Source: an uncultured Collinsella sp.
GTDB lineage: Bacteria; Actinomycetota; Coriobacteriia; Coriobacteriales; Coriobacteriaceae
Assembly: GCA_905207425.1 (NCBI GenBank)
Contig: CAJLLB010000028.1
Coordinates: 1 to 17,078 of the forward strand
DNA: 17,078 bases
Reading direction: 5' to 3'
Shown here: one piece after another, positions 1-6,820 of the stretch
Position numbering within the stretch: the stretch's first letter is position 1
How the letters are laid out: every line of letters starts with the position of its first letter
Made by a program: the position numbers and the translations under genes
Notes under the pieces: model-generated
The model's input: only the letters and a program-made list of their open reading frames with translations
Told to the model about the DNA's origin: nothing
Database searches by the model: none

Positions 1-41
1 AAGCGCCCCGCAACTGGCTCAATTCCAGTTGCGGGGCGCTT
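1..41. terminator. Perfect 17-bp stem-loop, likely terminator
   Basis: AAGCGCCCCGCAACTGG (1-17) pairs perfectly with 25-41 around a 7-base loop. Only a poor T-run follows on the plus strand (TTGCGTTTG). The bases beyond the other arm lie outside the window, so the direction cannot be set. It most likely ends a rightward gene to the left and also blocks leftward transcripts coming from the microprotein gene. Many actinobacterial terminators lack a U-tail. Confidence 0.6.
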
Positions 42-65
42 GCGTTTGCCCAGATAAAACAGACC

Positions 66-92
66 AAAATAAACCTGTCCCTTTTTGGCAGG
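66..92 (-). terminator. Terminator of the leftward microprotein gene
   Basis: Read on the minus strand, CCTGCC pairs with GGCAGG's complement carrying one bulged base (plus-strand arms 74-80 and 87-92), with an A-rich loop. A U-rich tail follows (TTTATTTT in DNA letters). It starts two bases past the stop codon of the 57-residue ORF, which supports that ORF as a real transcription unit. Confidence 0.45.
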
Positions 93-266
93 TTAGTCCC
101 AGAAGCTGTCTTCCTCATCCTCGGACTTGGGTCCGCGGTCGACGTACATCTTATGGGTACGCTTCTCCATTACAAAGGCAAGAATCGCAAATAACAGGAT
201 GCCGCCGGCGAAAAGGATGGCAAAACCGGTGCGGGTGCCAAACAAAAAGGAAAAAACTGCGTCCAT
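93..266 (-). CDS. 57-residue single-span membrane microprotein
   Basis: Minus-strand ORF of 57 residues, starting with ATG at 266 and stopping with TAA at 95-93. An AGAAGG-type ribosome site lies about 7 bases upstream of the start. Residues 1-13 are short and mildly polar. Residues 14-33 form one strongly hydrophobic, Gly/Ala-rich helix (GFAILFAGGILLFAILAFVM). A basic stretch follows (E34-K-R-T-H-K39), then an acidic tail (E49-D-E-E-D53) ending in FWD. By the positive-inside rule the C-terminal tail should face the cytoplasm. It is divergent from serS across a shared 110-base promoter region and is followed at once by a terminator-like hairpin. I do not recognise a family. The composition (hydrophobic span, charged juxtamembrane segment, patterned acidic tail) is not what chance would give, so I believe it is real. 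Function is unknown. Confidence 0.72.
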   Translation of the reverse strand: MDAVFSFLFGTRTGFAILFAGGILLFAILAFVMEKRTHKMYVDRGPKSEDEEDSFWD

Positions 267-290
267 TGGGTGCCTTCTTGCGTAGTTGAG

Positions 291-337
291 TTGGGTCGTA
301 AACGCTCATAAGTATATACTTGCCCATACATGTACAA
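291..337. promoter_or_regulatory. Shared divergent promoter region, microprotein and serS
   Basis: AAGTATATACTT (310-321) is a perfect palindrome that offers TATACT on both strands. Rightward for serS: TTGGGT (291-296), an 18-base spacer, then TATACT (315-320). Leftward: TTGTAC (complement of 332-337), 15-17 bases, then TATACT or TACTTA. The predicted serS leader is only about 50 bases, too short for a T-box. Confidence 0.45.
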
Positions 338-377
338 GGTTGCAACCTAAATGGAATGTATATCGCCGGAGGATCTA

Positions 378-1661
378 ATGCTTGATATCAAGTTTGTTCG
401 CGAGAACCCCGATGCCATCGATGTCGCCATGGCTAACCGCCAGACGTCTTGGGATCGCGAGAAGTTCTTTGAGCTCGACGACGAGCGCCGTGCCGTCATC
501 ACCGAGGTCGAGGAGCTCCAGGCTACGCGCAATGCCGAGTCCAAGAAGATCGGCGCCCTGATGAAGGAGGGCAAGAAGGACGAGGCCGAGGCCGCCAAGG
601 AGGCCGTGCGCGCCGTCAACGAGAAGATTGACGGCCTGGCCGAGCGCCGCACTGCTCTCGAGCAGGAGCAGTACGACTTCATGGCTCACCTGCCCAACAT
701 TCCTTGCGAGGCCACGCCGTACGGCAAGGACGAGGACGAGAACATTGAGCGCCGTCGTTGGGGCACCCCGCGCGAGTTCGACTTCGACTTTAAGCCGCAC
801 TGGGATCTGGGCACCGATCTGGACATCCTCGACTTCGAGCGTGGCAACAAGCTCTCCGGCAGCCGCTTTACCGTTCTCGGTGGCGCCGGCGCCCGCCTGG
901 AGCGCGCCCTCATCAACTTCTTCCTCGATACGCACACCAGCCGTGGTTTTAAGGAGTGGTGGCCGCCCATCGTCGTCAAGCGTCAGACCATGTTTGGCAC
1001 GGGTCAGCTGCCCAAGTTCGAGGACGACGCCTATCACGTCTCGGGCGACAACTTCCTGATCCCCACCGCCGAGGTCGTGCTTACCAACCTGCACGCCGGC
1101 GAGGTCCTCGATGCCGACACTCTGCCGCGTCGCTACACCGCCTTCACCCCCTGCTTCCGCGAGGAGGCCGGTTCCGCCGGTCGCGACACCCGCGGCATCA
1201 TCCGTCAGCACGAGTTCGACAAGGTCGAGATGGTCAAGTTCGCTAAGCCGGAGGAGTCCGACGATGAGCTCGAGAGCATGACCGCCGAGGCCGAGTACCT
1301 GCTGCAGCAGCTGGGCCTTCCGTATCGCGTGATTAGCCTGTGCACCGGCGACTTGGGCTTCTCTGCCCGTCAGACCTACGACGTTGAGGTCTGGCTGCCG
1401 AGCTACAACGCCTACAAGGAGATTAGCTCCTGCTCCAACTGCGGTGACTTCCAGGCTCGCCGCGCCAACATCAAGTATCGCGACCCCGAGAACTTCAAGG
1501 GCTCGCGCTACCTGCACACGCTCAACGGTTCCGGCCTGCCGGCCGGCCGCACCATGGCTGCCATTCTGGAGAACTACCAGAACGCCGACGGCACCATCAC
1601 GATCCCCGAGGTTCTGCGTCCTTACATGGGCGGTCTCGAGAAGATCGAGCCGGTCGCGTAA
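378..1661 (+). CDS. serS: Seryl-tRNA synthetase
   Basis: Class II aminoacyl-tRNA synthetase that charges tRNA-Ser with serine (ATP + Ser + tRNA). 427 residues, the usual bacterial length. Residues 1-105 form the tRNA-binding domain: a start of [10 protein letters not shown] followed by a long Glu/Lys/Ala-rich antiparallel coiled coil (about 27-100) that grips the long variable arm of tRNA-Ser. The catalytic core has the T230-A-E serine-binding loop, motif 2 ([14 protein letters not shown], 260-273, then RQHEFDKVE) and motif 3 ([16 protein letters not shown], 384-399). The start at 378 is chosen because GGAGG at 368-372 lies just upstream and the product then begins like other SerRS proteins; an ATG at 351 has no ribosome site. 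It is single-gene, with a terminator 24 bases after the stop. A cognate tRNA-Ser(GCT) gene lies 3.4 kb downstream, probably without functional meaning. Confidence 0.97.
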   Translation: MLDIKFVRENPDAIDVAMANRQTSWDREKFFELDDERRAVITEVEELQATRNAESKKIGALMKEGKKDEAEAAKEAVRAVNEKIDGLAERRTALEQEQYDFMAHLPNIPCEATPYGKDEDENIERRRWGTPREFDFDFKPHWDLGTDLDILDFERGNKLSGSRFTVLGGAGARLERALINFFLDTHTSRGFKEWWPPIVVKRQTMFGTGQLPKFEDDAYHVSGDNFLIPTAEVVLTNLHAGEVLDADTLPRRYTAFTPCFREEAGSAGRDTRGIIRQHEFDKVEMVKFAKPEESDDELESMTAEAEYLLQQLGLPYRVISLCTGDLGFSARQTYDVEVWLPSYNAYKEISSCSNCGDFQARRANIKYRDPENFKGSRYLHTLNGSGLPAGRTMAAILENYQNADGTITIPEVLRPYMGGLEKIEPVA

Positions 1662-1684
1662 CTTGGCTGCATAGGGGATATGCA

Positions 1685-1713
1685 AGGGCGCTCCTTCGGG
1701 GGCGCCCTATTTC
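1685..1713 (+). terminator. serS terminator (UUCG tetraloop)
   Basis: AGGGCGCTCC (1685-1694), loop TTCG, GGGGCGCCCT (1699-1708): a 10-bp stem with one G-U pair and an extra-stable UUCG loop, followed by ATTTC. It lies 24 bases after the serS stop. Confidence 0.85.
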
Positions 1714-1771
1714 GTGCGCAGGTCCATATCATGCCGTGCGGACAGCTCAATAGAAAACACACGAACAACTG

Positions 1772-1801
1772 TTCTGTATACAGCTATCTACCTGTTATGC
1801 T
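1772..1801 (+). promoter_or_regulatory. Weak promoter candidate with a 10-bp palindrome
   Basis: TTCTGT (1772-1777), an 18-base spacer, then TATGCT (1796-1801), ahead of the gene at 1835. CTGTATACAG (1774-1783) is a perfect palindrome overlapping the -35 and could be an operator. The match to consensus is weak. Confidence 0.3.
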
Positions 1802-1834
1802 TTTGCTAAATAAGAGCGAGAGAAAGGGGACGCG

Positions 1835-2212
1835 ATGGAGCTGTTTGATGATCGGGTGGTTTTGTTTGAGAGCGACGAGGGTGGGGAGTACCTGCTTGTA
1901 ACGTGTGAGCCGTCTGGCATGGGTGGCCTGGTGGTTCGACAGACGAGTGAGGGTCCGTTGACACAATGGTGTTTTGAGGAGTCGCCGCATGTGGTCGAGA
2001 CCTTTGTGACGCACGTGGGGCTTGTGGCGCTGGAGCACTTCTATGGAGTTGGGACTTCCAACCAGGTCGCGCGCATGCTGAGCATCTCGTTTGCCGATTA
2101 TGATTGTGCCCAGCGGGTGAGATCGCTCCTGAGGGAACTTGATGCCAAGTTTGACGTGATCGAAAAGCCAATCGATCGTACGGGGAACGGCGGTATATGC
2201 GGAGCAGCATGA
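1835..2212 (+). CDS. Unrecognised 125-residue protein
   Basis: I do not recognise a family. ATG at 1835 is preceded by AAAGGGGA (1823-1830), a good ribosome site. The product is acidic in its first half (ELFDDRVVLFESDEGGEYLL), with alternating hydrophobic residues suggesting beta strands up to about residue 55. A likely helical second half follows (VARMLSISFADYDCAQRVRSLLRELDAKFDVIE, broken here by family-neutral residues only at its ends). There is no signal peptide and no membrane helix, so it is probably cytoplasmic. It has four cysteines (C24, C46, C90 and one in the last four residues), with no CxxC motif. It sits alone between the serS terminator and the promoter of tRNA-Arg. Codon use is less GC-biased than serS, so it may be weakly expressed or lineage-specific. 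That it is a true gene rests on the ribosome site and length. Confidence 0.7.
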   Translation: MELFDDRVVLFESDEGGEYLLVTCEPSGMGGLVVRQTSEGPLTQWCFEESPHVVETFVTHVGLVALEHFYGVGTSNQVARMLSISFADYDCAQRVRSLLRELDAKFDVIEKPIDRTGNGGICGAA

Positions 2213-2248
2213 CAAAACTGCGTTTCACAAAAAAGTTTGAGATTGAGC

Positions 2249-2280
2249 TTGACTCCAATAAGCTAAAGTGGTTTTATATG
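2249..2280 (+). promoter_or_regulatory. Promoter of tRNA-Arg
   Basis: TTGACT (2249-2254) matches five of six -35 consensus bases. An AT-rich -10 region (TTTATATG, 2273-2280) follows 18-20 bases later and ends about 10 bases before the mature tRNA. This position also argues against any protein reading through here. Confidence 0.6.
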
Positions 2281-2289
2281 TCTTGCGCT

Positions 2290-2366
2290 GCGGCGTTACC
2301 TCAGCTGGATAGAGGGTCTGACTACGAATCAGAACGTCATAGGTTCGAATCCTATACGCCGCACCA
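2290..2366 (+). tRNA. tRNA-Arg (anticodon ACG)
   Basis: A 77-base cloverleaf. Acceptor GCGGCGT (2290-2296) pairs with ACGCCGC (2356-2362), followed by discriminator A and an encoded CCA. The D stem is CCTC/GAGG. The anticodon stem is TCTGA/TCAGA with loop CTACGAA, so the anticodon is ACG; its A34 is expected to be edited to inosine by TadA to read CGU, CGC and CGA. The T arm is ATAGG, TTCGAAT, CCTAT. It is monocistronic, with its own promoter and terminator. Confidence 0.97.
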
Positions 2367-2376
2367 TTTGAGATTA

Positions 2377-2405
2377 AAGCTCCCGGCAACGGGGGCTTTT
2401 CTTTT
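2377..2405 (+). terminator. tRNA-Arg terminator (GCAA tetraloop)
   Basis: AAGCTCCCG (2377-2385), loop GCAA, CGGGGGCTT (2390-2398): a 9-bp stem with one G-U pair and a GNRA loop, then TTCTTTT. It starts 10 bases after the tRNA CCA end. Confidence 0.88.
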
Positions 2406-2473
2406 ACGCCAGCTTGAGTGCTTTCGTCCAAAGGGACGATTTCCTGTCGACTCGTGTAAGATTCCGAGTAGGT

Positions 2474-2492
2474 GTCGCGGCCCATCCGCGAC
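2474..2492 (+). other. Hairpin in the leader of the TPR-like gene
   Basis: GTCGCGG (2474-2480), loop CCCAT, CCGCGAC (2486-2492): a perfect 7-bp stem about 40 bases upstream of the start at 2530, with no T-run after it. It could shape translation or mRNA stability, or be chance in GC-rich DNA. No convincing promoter was found between the tRNA-Arg terminator and this gene. Confidence 0.35.
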
Positions 2493-2529
2493 CACTCCTT
2501 CTCTCAACGACCGATCAGGGTGATATTTC

Positions 2530-4971
2530 GTGGCAGAGCGTCCGACATACAGGCTCAGGTTTCTCGATCCCAAAAAGCGCTTTCCGGCGATGCCCGAGCA
2601 GCCTGCGGGGCGCTCATATGGCGTGGTCTGGAAACTCTTTGGCGAGGACCAGCATGAATCTTGTTATGTCGTCGAATTCGTTGGCAAAAGTCATGTGTCG
2701 CTTTTGGGCTACGTAAGCGTTTCGGGTGAGGTGTACAAGGTGGACCGCCCCGTCTGCGAGGCTCCGCTGCCCAACGATCCCGACATGGAACTGGTCCTTG
2801 ACGAGTCGGATTCCAGTATTGGTGAGATTATGGTAAGGGAAGCCAACGGTGCAATGCGCGCGTGTGCGCAAACTGCCGGCTCTCCCGAAGGCCCCATGCG
2901 CGAGCAGTCCGACCACGAGACATGGAATTCGACCCGCGCCCTTCCTTACGGCGAGTTCATGGCCTCGATGTTCTTGCGCTACGTGATATTTGCCAACTCC
3001 GAAAGCGCTATTGTGAACACGGCGGACGCCGGCGGACTCGACGAGGGTATGCAAAACGTAGTCGACAAGATCAAGCTCGTAAAGTTGCCCGAGCCGGTCG
3101 AGGTGTTTTTGGGCTTTAACACGGCACCGCTCCCCGATGCTATCGAGACGCTGCTTTACCGCGTTGACCATGCCGAGAATCCGAGCGGTATCGAGCGCTA
3201 TGCCGCCGCCCTTATGAGCGAAATTGACTTGCCCCGCCTGCGCACCATCGCTGCCAAGTCCGAGATGAGCCTGGCTCGCATTGATCGCTCAAAGATTTTC
3301 TATCTCAATTTTGATCGTAGCCTGCTGGACCAGGACGAGATTGACATGCTGCTTGCCGTCGAGTGCCGTCTCAACCGCCTCTCCGGCATCCTTGAGCGCA
3401 TCGGGGCCGGATTGGTCCCTGCGGCATCCTCGCCGAGCCTTGAGGGCTGCGCGCTCTTTGATGCGTGGCATATCGCCAAGACGACCAACGATGTTCCCCG
3501 ACTGCTCGATACGGCTTCGAGCGATAACCCGTGGGCCAAGCCGGGAACGGTTTCGTGCCAGCCGGGCGGCGAGTGGGACGTGCGCACGCGTTTTGCGCGA
3601 ATCGTTGAGGCGCTCAACGTGGTCACGCGGCTCGACTATACCTATCGGGCAAACGTTGCCGAGGGGATTATGCTCGTTCGGTTTGGGCACTCTGTCGTGG
3701 ATGCCATGCCGCAACGTGAATACGACGCCCAAGATGACGCCTGGCGCGAGCTGGACGAGGACACGCGTGCGATCTGGGCCGCGGAGCACGATGCGCGCGT
3801 GGCACTCACACTTGCGGCAGCGTGTTTTGCCGCGGGCGCCTGCATCACGCGCTGCTATGTGCAGATTGCTGCTCCCGACAGCGAGCGGGGCGAGCGCGTT
3901 GTCGCAACGTATTTCTTTGGGCGCGCGGCCTATCTGGCCGATTGTGTGCCTGTCGCCAAGGATCTTGAGAGCATGGACATGGACGATATGCCGTGCAAGC
4001 GTGTGCTTGAGGCGTATGAGTCAACCGCTCCGGAGACGATTGAGCCTGCGGAGGTTCATGCTCGTCCGCGTGATGACCATCGCACGCTGCCGCCGGCGCT
4101 GCGCGATCTGCTGCTTGCCGATACGGCTGACGAGTTGGAGGTCATGGAAGAGGACGACGACCCATACGTGGCCCGTGTTGTTGAATTGCGTGAGCAGGCA
4201 AAAGTTGACCGTACAGGTGCTTTTGAAGGCTTTTCCCGTCTTGTCGAGGAGTTGGAGGCTAAGTGCACTGTCGCCGAGCTTTTGGCGACAGGTCCGGTTC
4301 AAACGCAGTTTTGCGATAACCAGCTGGTGCGCATGGTGCTACCGGTGTTGGAAGAAGACCGCTCTGTGCGAATCCTTCGTGCGCCCGATGCGCTGTACTT
4401 TGCCCAGCACGAGATCTGCAGCTTTTACGCCGAGCAAGAGGACTTTGAACGAGCACTACCCGAGGTGCGCCATCTTTACGATCTGGCGCGCTCGTCCATG
4501 CAATCGCACTTTGCGCTCATCAACGTGCTTGCGCGTCTGGAGCGCTTTGACGAGATTATCGAGGTGGCGCGCCACGGCCTACGTATTGCCAGCGATCGTT
4601 CTGCAATCGGCTACCTGTTCTATCGCTTGGCGTTTGCCTATTGGAATTGCGATCAGCTCGACCTGGCGCTGGCTTGTTACCGTCTAGTGCCGCGCGGCGA
4701 GGAGTCGGGCAGCAGCGCGTTGGAAGAAATGCAGGGCCTTATGAACGAGATGGGCGTCAGCGAGCCTCCGACGTTCGAGGAAGCGGTCGAGACCATCCGC
4801 AAGGCTGGACTCGAGCTGCCGCCAGTGTCCGCCGTGACGAATCAGCTTGCAGATGCCGCTGTGCAACTGGTCGACAACGGCTTCTTTTTCCTGGCACGCG
4901 GTTGCATCTTTCAAATGTGGCGCACCATGGGCAACGACGAGCTCGGCTCCCTCAACCGCTCGCTGGGGTAG
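2530..4971 (+). CDS. Large cytoplasmic protein with TPR-like C-terminal region, function unknown
   Basis: 813 residues from a GTG start at 2530; AGGGTGA (2517-2523) is the ribosome site. There is no signal peptide or membrane span. Residues 1-100 look like a compact beta-rich module (MAERPTYRLRFLDPKKRFPA at the start, strands near 28-70). Residues 130-500 are mixed alpha/beta with no motif I recognise. A strongly acidic linker lies near 530-545 (ADELEVMEEDDDPY). Residues about 617-725 contain helix pairs of the TPR type: YFAQHEICSFYAEQEDFERALPEV, FALINVLARLERFDEIIEVA and FYRLAFAYWNCDQLDLALACY keep the small/large pattern typical of TPRs. TPRs bind proteins, so a scaffold role is plausible but unproven. 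It is a single gene between two tRNA genes, and its base composition matches the neighbouring housekeeping genes, giving no sign of recent transfer. Confidence 0.85.
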   Translation: MAERPTYRLRFLDPKKRFPAMPEQPAGRSYGVVWKLFGEDQHESCYVVEFVGKSHVSLLGYVSVSGEVYKVDRPVCEAPLPNDPDMELVLDESDSSIGEIMVREANGAMRACAQTAGSPEGPMREQSDHETWNSTRALPYGEFMASMFLRYVIFANSESAIVNTADAGGLDEGMQNVVDKIKLVKLPEPVEVFLGFNTAPLPDAIETLLYRVDHAENPSGIERYAAALMSEIDLPRLRTIAAKSEMSLARIDRSKIFYLNFDRSLLDQDEIDMLLAVECRLNRLSGILERIGAGLVPAASSPSLEGCALFDAWHIAKTTNDVPRLLDTASSDNPWAKPGTVSCQPGGEWDVRTRFARIVEALNVVTRLDYTYRANVAEGIMLVRFGHSVVDAMPQREYDAQDDAWRELDEDTRAIWAAEHDARVALTLAAACFAAGACITRCYVQIAAPDSERGERVVATYFFGRAAYLADCVPVAKDLESMDMDDMPCKRVLEAYESTAPETIEPAEVHARPRDDHRTLPPALRDLLLADTADELEVMEEDDDPYVARVVELREQAKVDRTGAFEGFSRLVEELEAKCTVAELLATGPVQTQFCDNQLVRMVLPVLEEDRSVRILRAPDALYFAQHEICSFYAEQEDFERALPEVRHLYDLARSSMQSHFALINVLARLERFDEIIEVARHGLRIASDRSAIGYLFYRLAFAYWNCDQLDLALACYRLVPRGEESGSSALEEMQGLMNEMGVSEPPTFEEAVETIRKAGLELPPVSAVTNQLADAAVQLVDNGFFFLARGCIFQMWRTMGNDELGSLNRSLG

Positions 4972-5020
4972 GCGAAGCTTCCAAGGAGGAAAGGTTGCTA
5001 GGCAATTAGAAAATTTCCTC

Positions 5021-5049
5021 TTGCCCATCCTTGGCTGTTTGGTTACTAT
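5021..5049 (+). promoter_or_regulatory. Promoter of tRNA-Ser
   Basis: TTGCCC (5021-5026), exactly 17 bases, then TACTAT (5044-5049), ending 14 bases before the mature tRNA. The spacing is ideal and the -10 is good. An imperfect inverted repeat, GAGGAAA/TTTCCTC (about 4985-5020), lies just upstream and may help end the preceding gene. Confidence 0.65.
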
Positions 5050-5063
5050 AGAACGGCTGTTAC

Positions 5064-5154
5064 GGAGAGCTGACCGAGAGGCCGAAGGTGCTCGCCTGCT
5101 AAGCGAGTATGCCCCAAAAGGGCATCTGGGGTTCGAATCCCCAGCTCTCCGCCA
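5064..5154 (+). tRNA. tRNA-Ser (anticodon GCT)
   Basis: A 91-base tRNA with a long variable arm, as expected for serine. Acceptor GGAGAGC (5064-5070) pairs with GCTCTCC, then discriminator G and an encoded CCA (5152-5154). The anticodon stem is CTCGC/GCGAG with loop CTGCTAA, anticodon GCT, reading AGC and AGU. The variable arm is TATGCCCCAAAAGGGCA. The T arm is TGGGG, TTCGAAT, CCCCA. Confidence 0.97.
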
Positions 5155-5168
5155 GTACGAATTTGAAG

Positions 5169-5195
5169 AAGGGTCCCATTTGGGGCCCTTTTTTA
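5169..5195 (+). terminator. tRNA-Ser terminator
   Basis: AAGGGTCCC (5169-5177), loop ATTT, GGGGCCCTT (5182-5190): 9 bp with one G-U pair, then TTTTA, giving a run of six T in total. It starts 15 bases after the tRNA. Confidence 0.9.
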
Positions 5196-5211
5196 TTATC
5201 AAGAATGGCGG

Positions 5212-5230
5212 CTGGGGATTCGAATCCTCA
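5212..5230. repeat. T-arm-like near-copy downstream of tRNA-Ser
   Basis: CTGGGGATTCGAATCCTCA (5212-5230) matches the tRNA-Ser T arm at 5126-5143 except for one inserted A and one C-to-T change. It is itself nearly palindromic (TGRGGATTCGAATCCTCA). It has no acceptor stem and cannot be a working tRNA. It may be a remnant of a duplicated tRNA end or an old attachment-site scar, or simply a palindrome between two converging terminators. Confidence 0.45.
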
Positions 5231-5258
5231 AAAAAAGAGGCATCCTTTCGGACGCCTC
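5230..5258 (-). terminator. dacA terminator
   Basis: On the minus strand: GAGGCGTCC, loop GAAA, GGATGCCTC (plus coordinates 5237-5258), with one G-U pair and then seven T (A-run 5230-5236). It ends the D,D-carboxypeptidase transcript and faces the tRNA-Ser terminator, so the two converging units are both insulated. Confidence 0.92.
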
Positions 5259-5286
5259 CTTTCAGTGGGCTTATTATTCTTGCGCC

Positions 5287-6627
5287 CTACATCTCAGGAG
5301 CCTTGGCTACGGTCTCGCTCTCTGCCGCAAGTGGGCGGTTGTCGATGCGGCGGCCCAAGCGATCGAGCTTCACGAGCAGCCATTCAATGGGATTCGGCCC
5401 TGCGCCTTCCTCGTCGGCAACCAGGTCCATGACGGCGATCTTGGTGCCGTCCTGCTTGAGCGTAACGCTGCCCACCTTGTCGCCCACATGCACCGTGCCC
5501 GAAAGATCGTCGTAGCTAACCTTTTCGGTCACCTCGCCGGCAAGGGAAAACACGGTCGCTTGCGCCGTGGGATCGGCGAGCGTGGCGTCGATCGTCTTAT
5601 CCGTCCAGTCGGTTTGACTAATGCGCGCCATAAGCGGGTTGCCGTTGGCGGTCTTTTCCTGCGTGTTGGCGATCGCGACCGCCGCCTTGTGACCGTAGTA
5701 CCAATTGGCAAGGGTTGCGGTATCGGTAAAGCGCTGGTCGGTGGTGGTGGAGTTCAAAACGACGGTGTAGATCTCGTCGCCATCGCGGTTGTAGGCACCC
5801 GTAAAGCAATAGCCTGCATCGTCGGTGGTGCCAGTCTTGCCACCGATGTTGCCATCTTGGCCCAGCAAATAGTTATGCGTGTCCATGGAATGCGAATGGT
5901 CGGCGCCGTCGGCGCCCGTGACCTCGATCCAGGAATTCTCGCTCGCTACGACCTCGCGGATCGTGTCGTTTTTCATGGCCTCCTGCATCATCAGCGCTAC
6001 GTCGTGTGCGGTTGAGTGCATATTGCCAGCCCACTCATCAAAGTCCAGACCATGCGGGTTTTCAAAAAGCGTACCGGTGCAGCCGAGCTTCTTAGCGCGC
6101 TCGTTCATGGCCTTCACAAATGTGGCCTCGGCGTCTTTGGTCTTAGGGTCGATCTTCTTGCCCATATATTCGGCGAGCACGATGGCGGCGTCGTTGCCCG
6201 AGGGAATCATCAGGCCGCGCAGTGCCTGCTCCACGGTAAGCTCGTCGCCTTCGAGCAAGCCGGCGGTCGAATTACCCACGGTGGCTGCGGCGTTGCTCAC
6301 CGTGACCTTCTCGTCCATCTTGCAATTCTCGACGGTTAGGATTGCGGTCATGACCTTGGTGATCGAGGCAATCTTGACCTGCTCATCGGCGCCGCGCCCA
6401 TAGTAGACGGTGCCGTCTTTGCCCATGACGAGGGCATTGGTCGCATCGATATCGGGCAGGTTTTCGGCCGTGATGCCGCGCGCATCGGCGGTTTTGCCGC
6501 AAACATTGTCGGTCGTGAGCACTTGGGCGCCGGCGACGGTGGGCGCGCCAGCGGCAAGGGCGATAGCGCAGACAAAGCCGGCGGCAAGCTGGGCTGAGCG
6601 CTTTGCAAAAGAGGTGAGGGACTTCAC
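5287..6627 (-). CDS. dacA: Secreted D-alanyl-D-alanine carboxypeptidase (PBP5/DacA, peptidase S11)
   Basis: Removes the terminal D-Ala from peptidoglycan pentapeptides on the outer face of the membrane, limiting cross-linking. 446 residues from GTG at 6627. Residues 1-34 are a signal peptide (basic MKSLTSFAKR, hydrophobic core, cleavage near VAGA-Q). All penicillin-binding motifs are present: S88-I-T-K91 (nucleophile and base), S143-G-N145, and K264-T-G266. A PBP5 C-terminal beta domain follows, and the end (PIEWLLVKLDRLGRRI) looks like the amphipathic helix that anchors these enzymes to the membrane. The frame is open up to 6879, but that start would overlap the divergent regulator gene. GTG 6627 places the signal peptide at the N-terminus and lies about 33 bases after the predicted transcription start. 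The ribosome site is weak (GAAAG). The gene is back to back with a VanR-like regulator. Confidence 0.9.
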   Translation of the reverse strand: MKSLTSFAKRSAQLAAGFVCAIALAAGAPTVAGAQVLTTDNVCGKTADARGITAENLPDIDATNALVMGKDGTVYYGRGADEQVKIASITKVMTAILTVENCKMDEKVTVSNAAATVGNSTAGLLEGDELTVEQALRGLMIPSGNDAAIVLAEYMGKKIDPKTKDAEATFVKAMNERAKKLGCTGTLFENPHGLDFDEWAGNMHSTAHDVALMMQEAMKNDTIREVVASENSWIEVTGADGADHSHSMDTHNYLLGQDGNIGGKTGTTDDAGYCFTGAYNRDGDEIYTVVLNSTTTDQRFTDTATLANWYYGHKAAVAIANTQEKTANGNPLMARISQTDWTDKTIDATLADPTAQATVFSLAGEVTEKVSYDDLSGTVHVGDKVGSVTLKQDGTKIAVMDLVADEEGAGPNPIEWLLVKLDRLGRRIDNRPLAAESETVAKAPEM

Positions 6628-6666
6628 AGATTTCGCTTTCGACGGGATGGTCTCTTCTGGAACTAG

Positions 6667-6695
6667 AGTATATCGTTTGCCGGCGTCGGCGATCA
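6667..6695 (-). promoter_or_regulatory. Candidate dacA promoter
   Basis: On the minus strand a good -10, TATACT (complement of 6667-6672), with a weak -35, TGATCG (complement of 6690-6695), 17 bases away. Transcription from about 6660 would give a short leader to GTG 6627. Confidence 0.4.
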
Positions 6696-6740
6696 TCGCG
6701 TGCGTGGCCCACATCCGCGCCCGAACGGGCACAAGGGTGC

Positions 6741-6800
6741 TTAAGGCCGACTTAATCACCCACGCTTGTTGTGTGTGGCGTGCGTAGCCTCGGGCATAAT
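6741..6800 (+). promoter_or_regulatory. Regulatory region of the VanRS-like pair
   Basis: CATAAT (6795-6800) is a likely -10; TTGTGT (6769-6774) or TTGTTG (6766-6771) is a poorly spaced -35 (20-23 bases), suggesting dependence on an activator. Upstream, TTAAG (6741-6745) and CTTAA (6751-6755) form an inverted repeat centred about 59 bases before the expected start, a usual place for an activator site. Confidence 0.35.
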
Positions 6801-6820
6801 GGAGCGCGAGAGGAGCACGC

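Noticed and set aside
297..377. A T-box riboswitch upstream of serS
   Set aside because: The leader is only about 50 bases, with no specifier stem and no T-box sequence.
375..1685. A 436-residue minus-strand frame antisense to serS
   Set aside because: It mirrors the serS frame, a normal effect of GC-rich codon bias; the product is a Leu/Val/Gly-rich low-complexity string with no ribosome site. The same applies to minus-strand frames at 9705-11237 and 15581-16852, and to the plus frame at 3281-4687.
2197..2523. A plus-strand ORF starting at the end of the 125-residue gene
   Set aside because: It runs through the tRNA-Arg promoter, the tRNA itself and the terminator; an ATG at 2209 overlapping the previous stop has no separate support.
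2290..5154. A genomic island between tRNA-Arg and tRNA-Ser
   Set aside because: There is no integrase, the one gene inside has host-like composition, and neither tRNA 3' end is repeated at the other boundary.
4684..5202. Minus-strand frame with an AGDSNP motif, and a similar plus frame at 5109-5432
   Set aside because: AGDSNP-like strings are the known false translation of tRNA T-arms; these frames cover tRNA-Ser and its T-arm echo.
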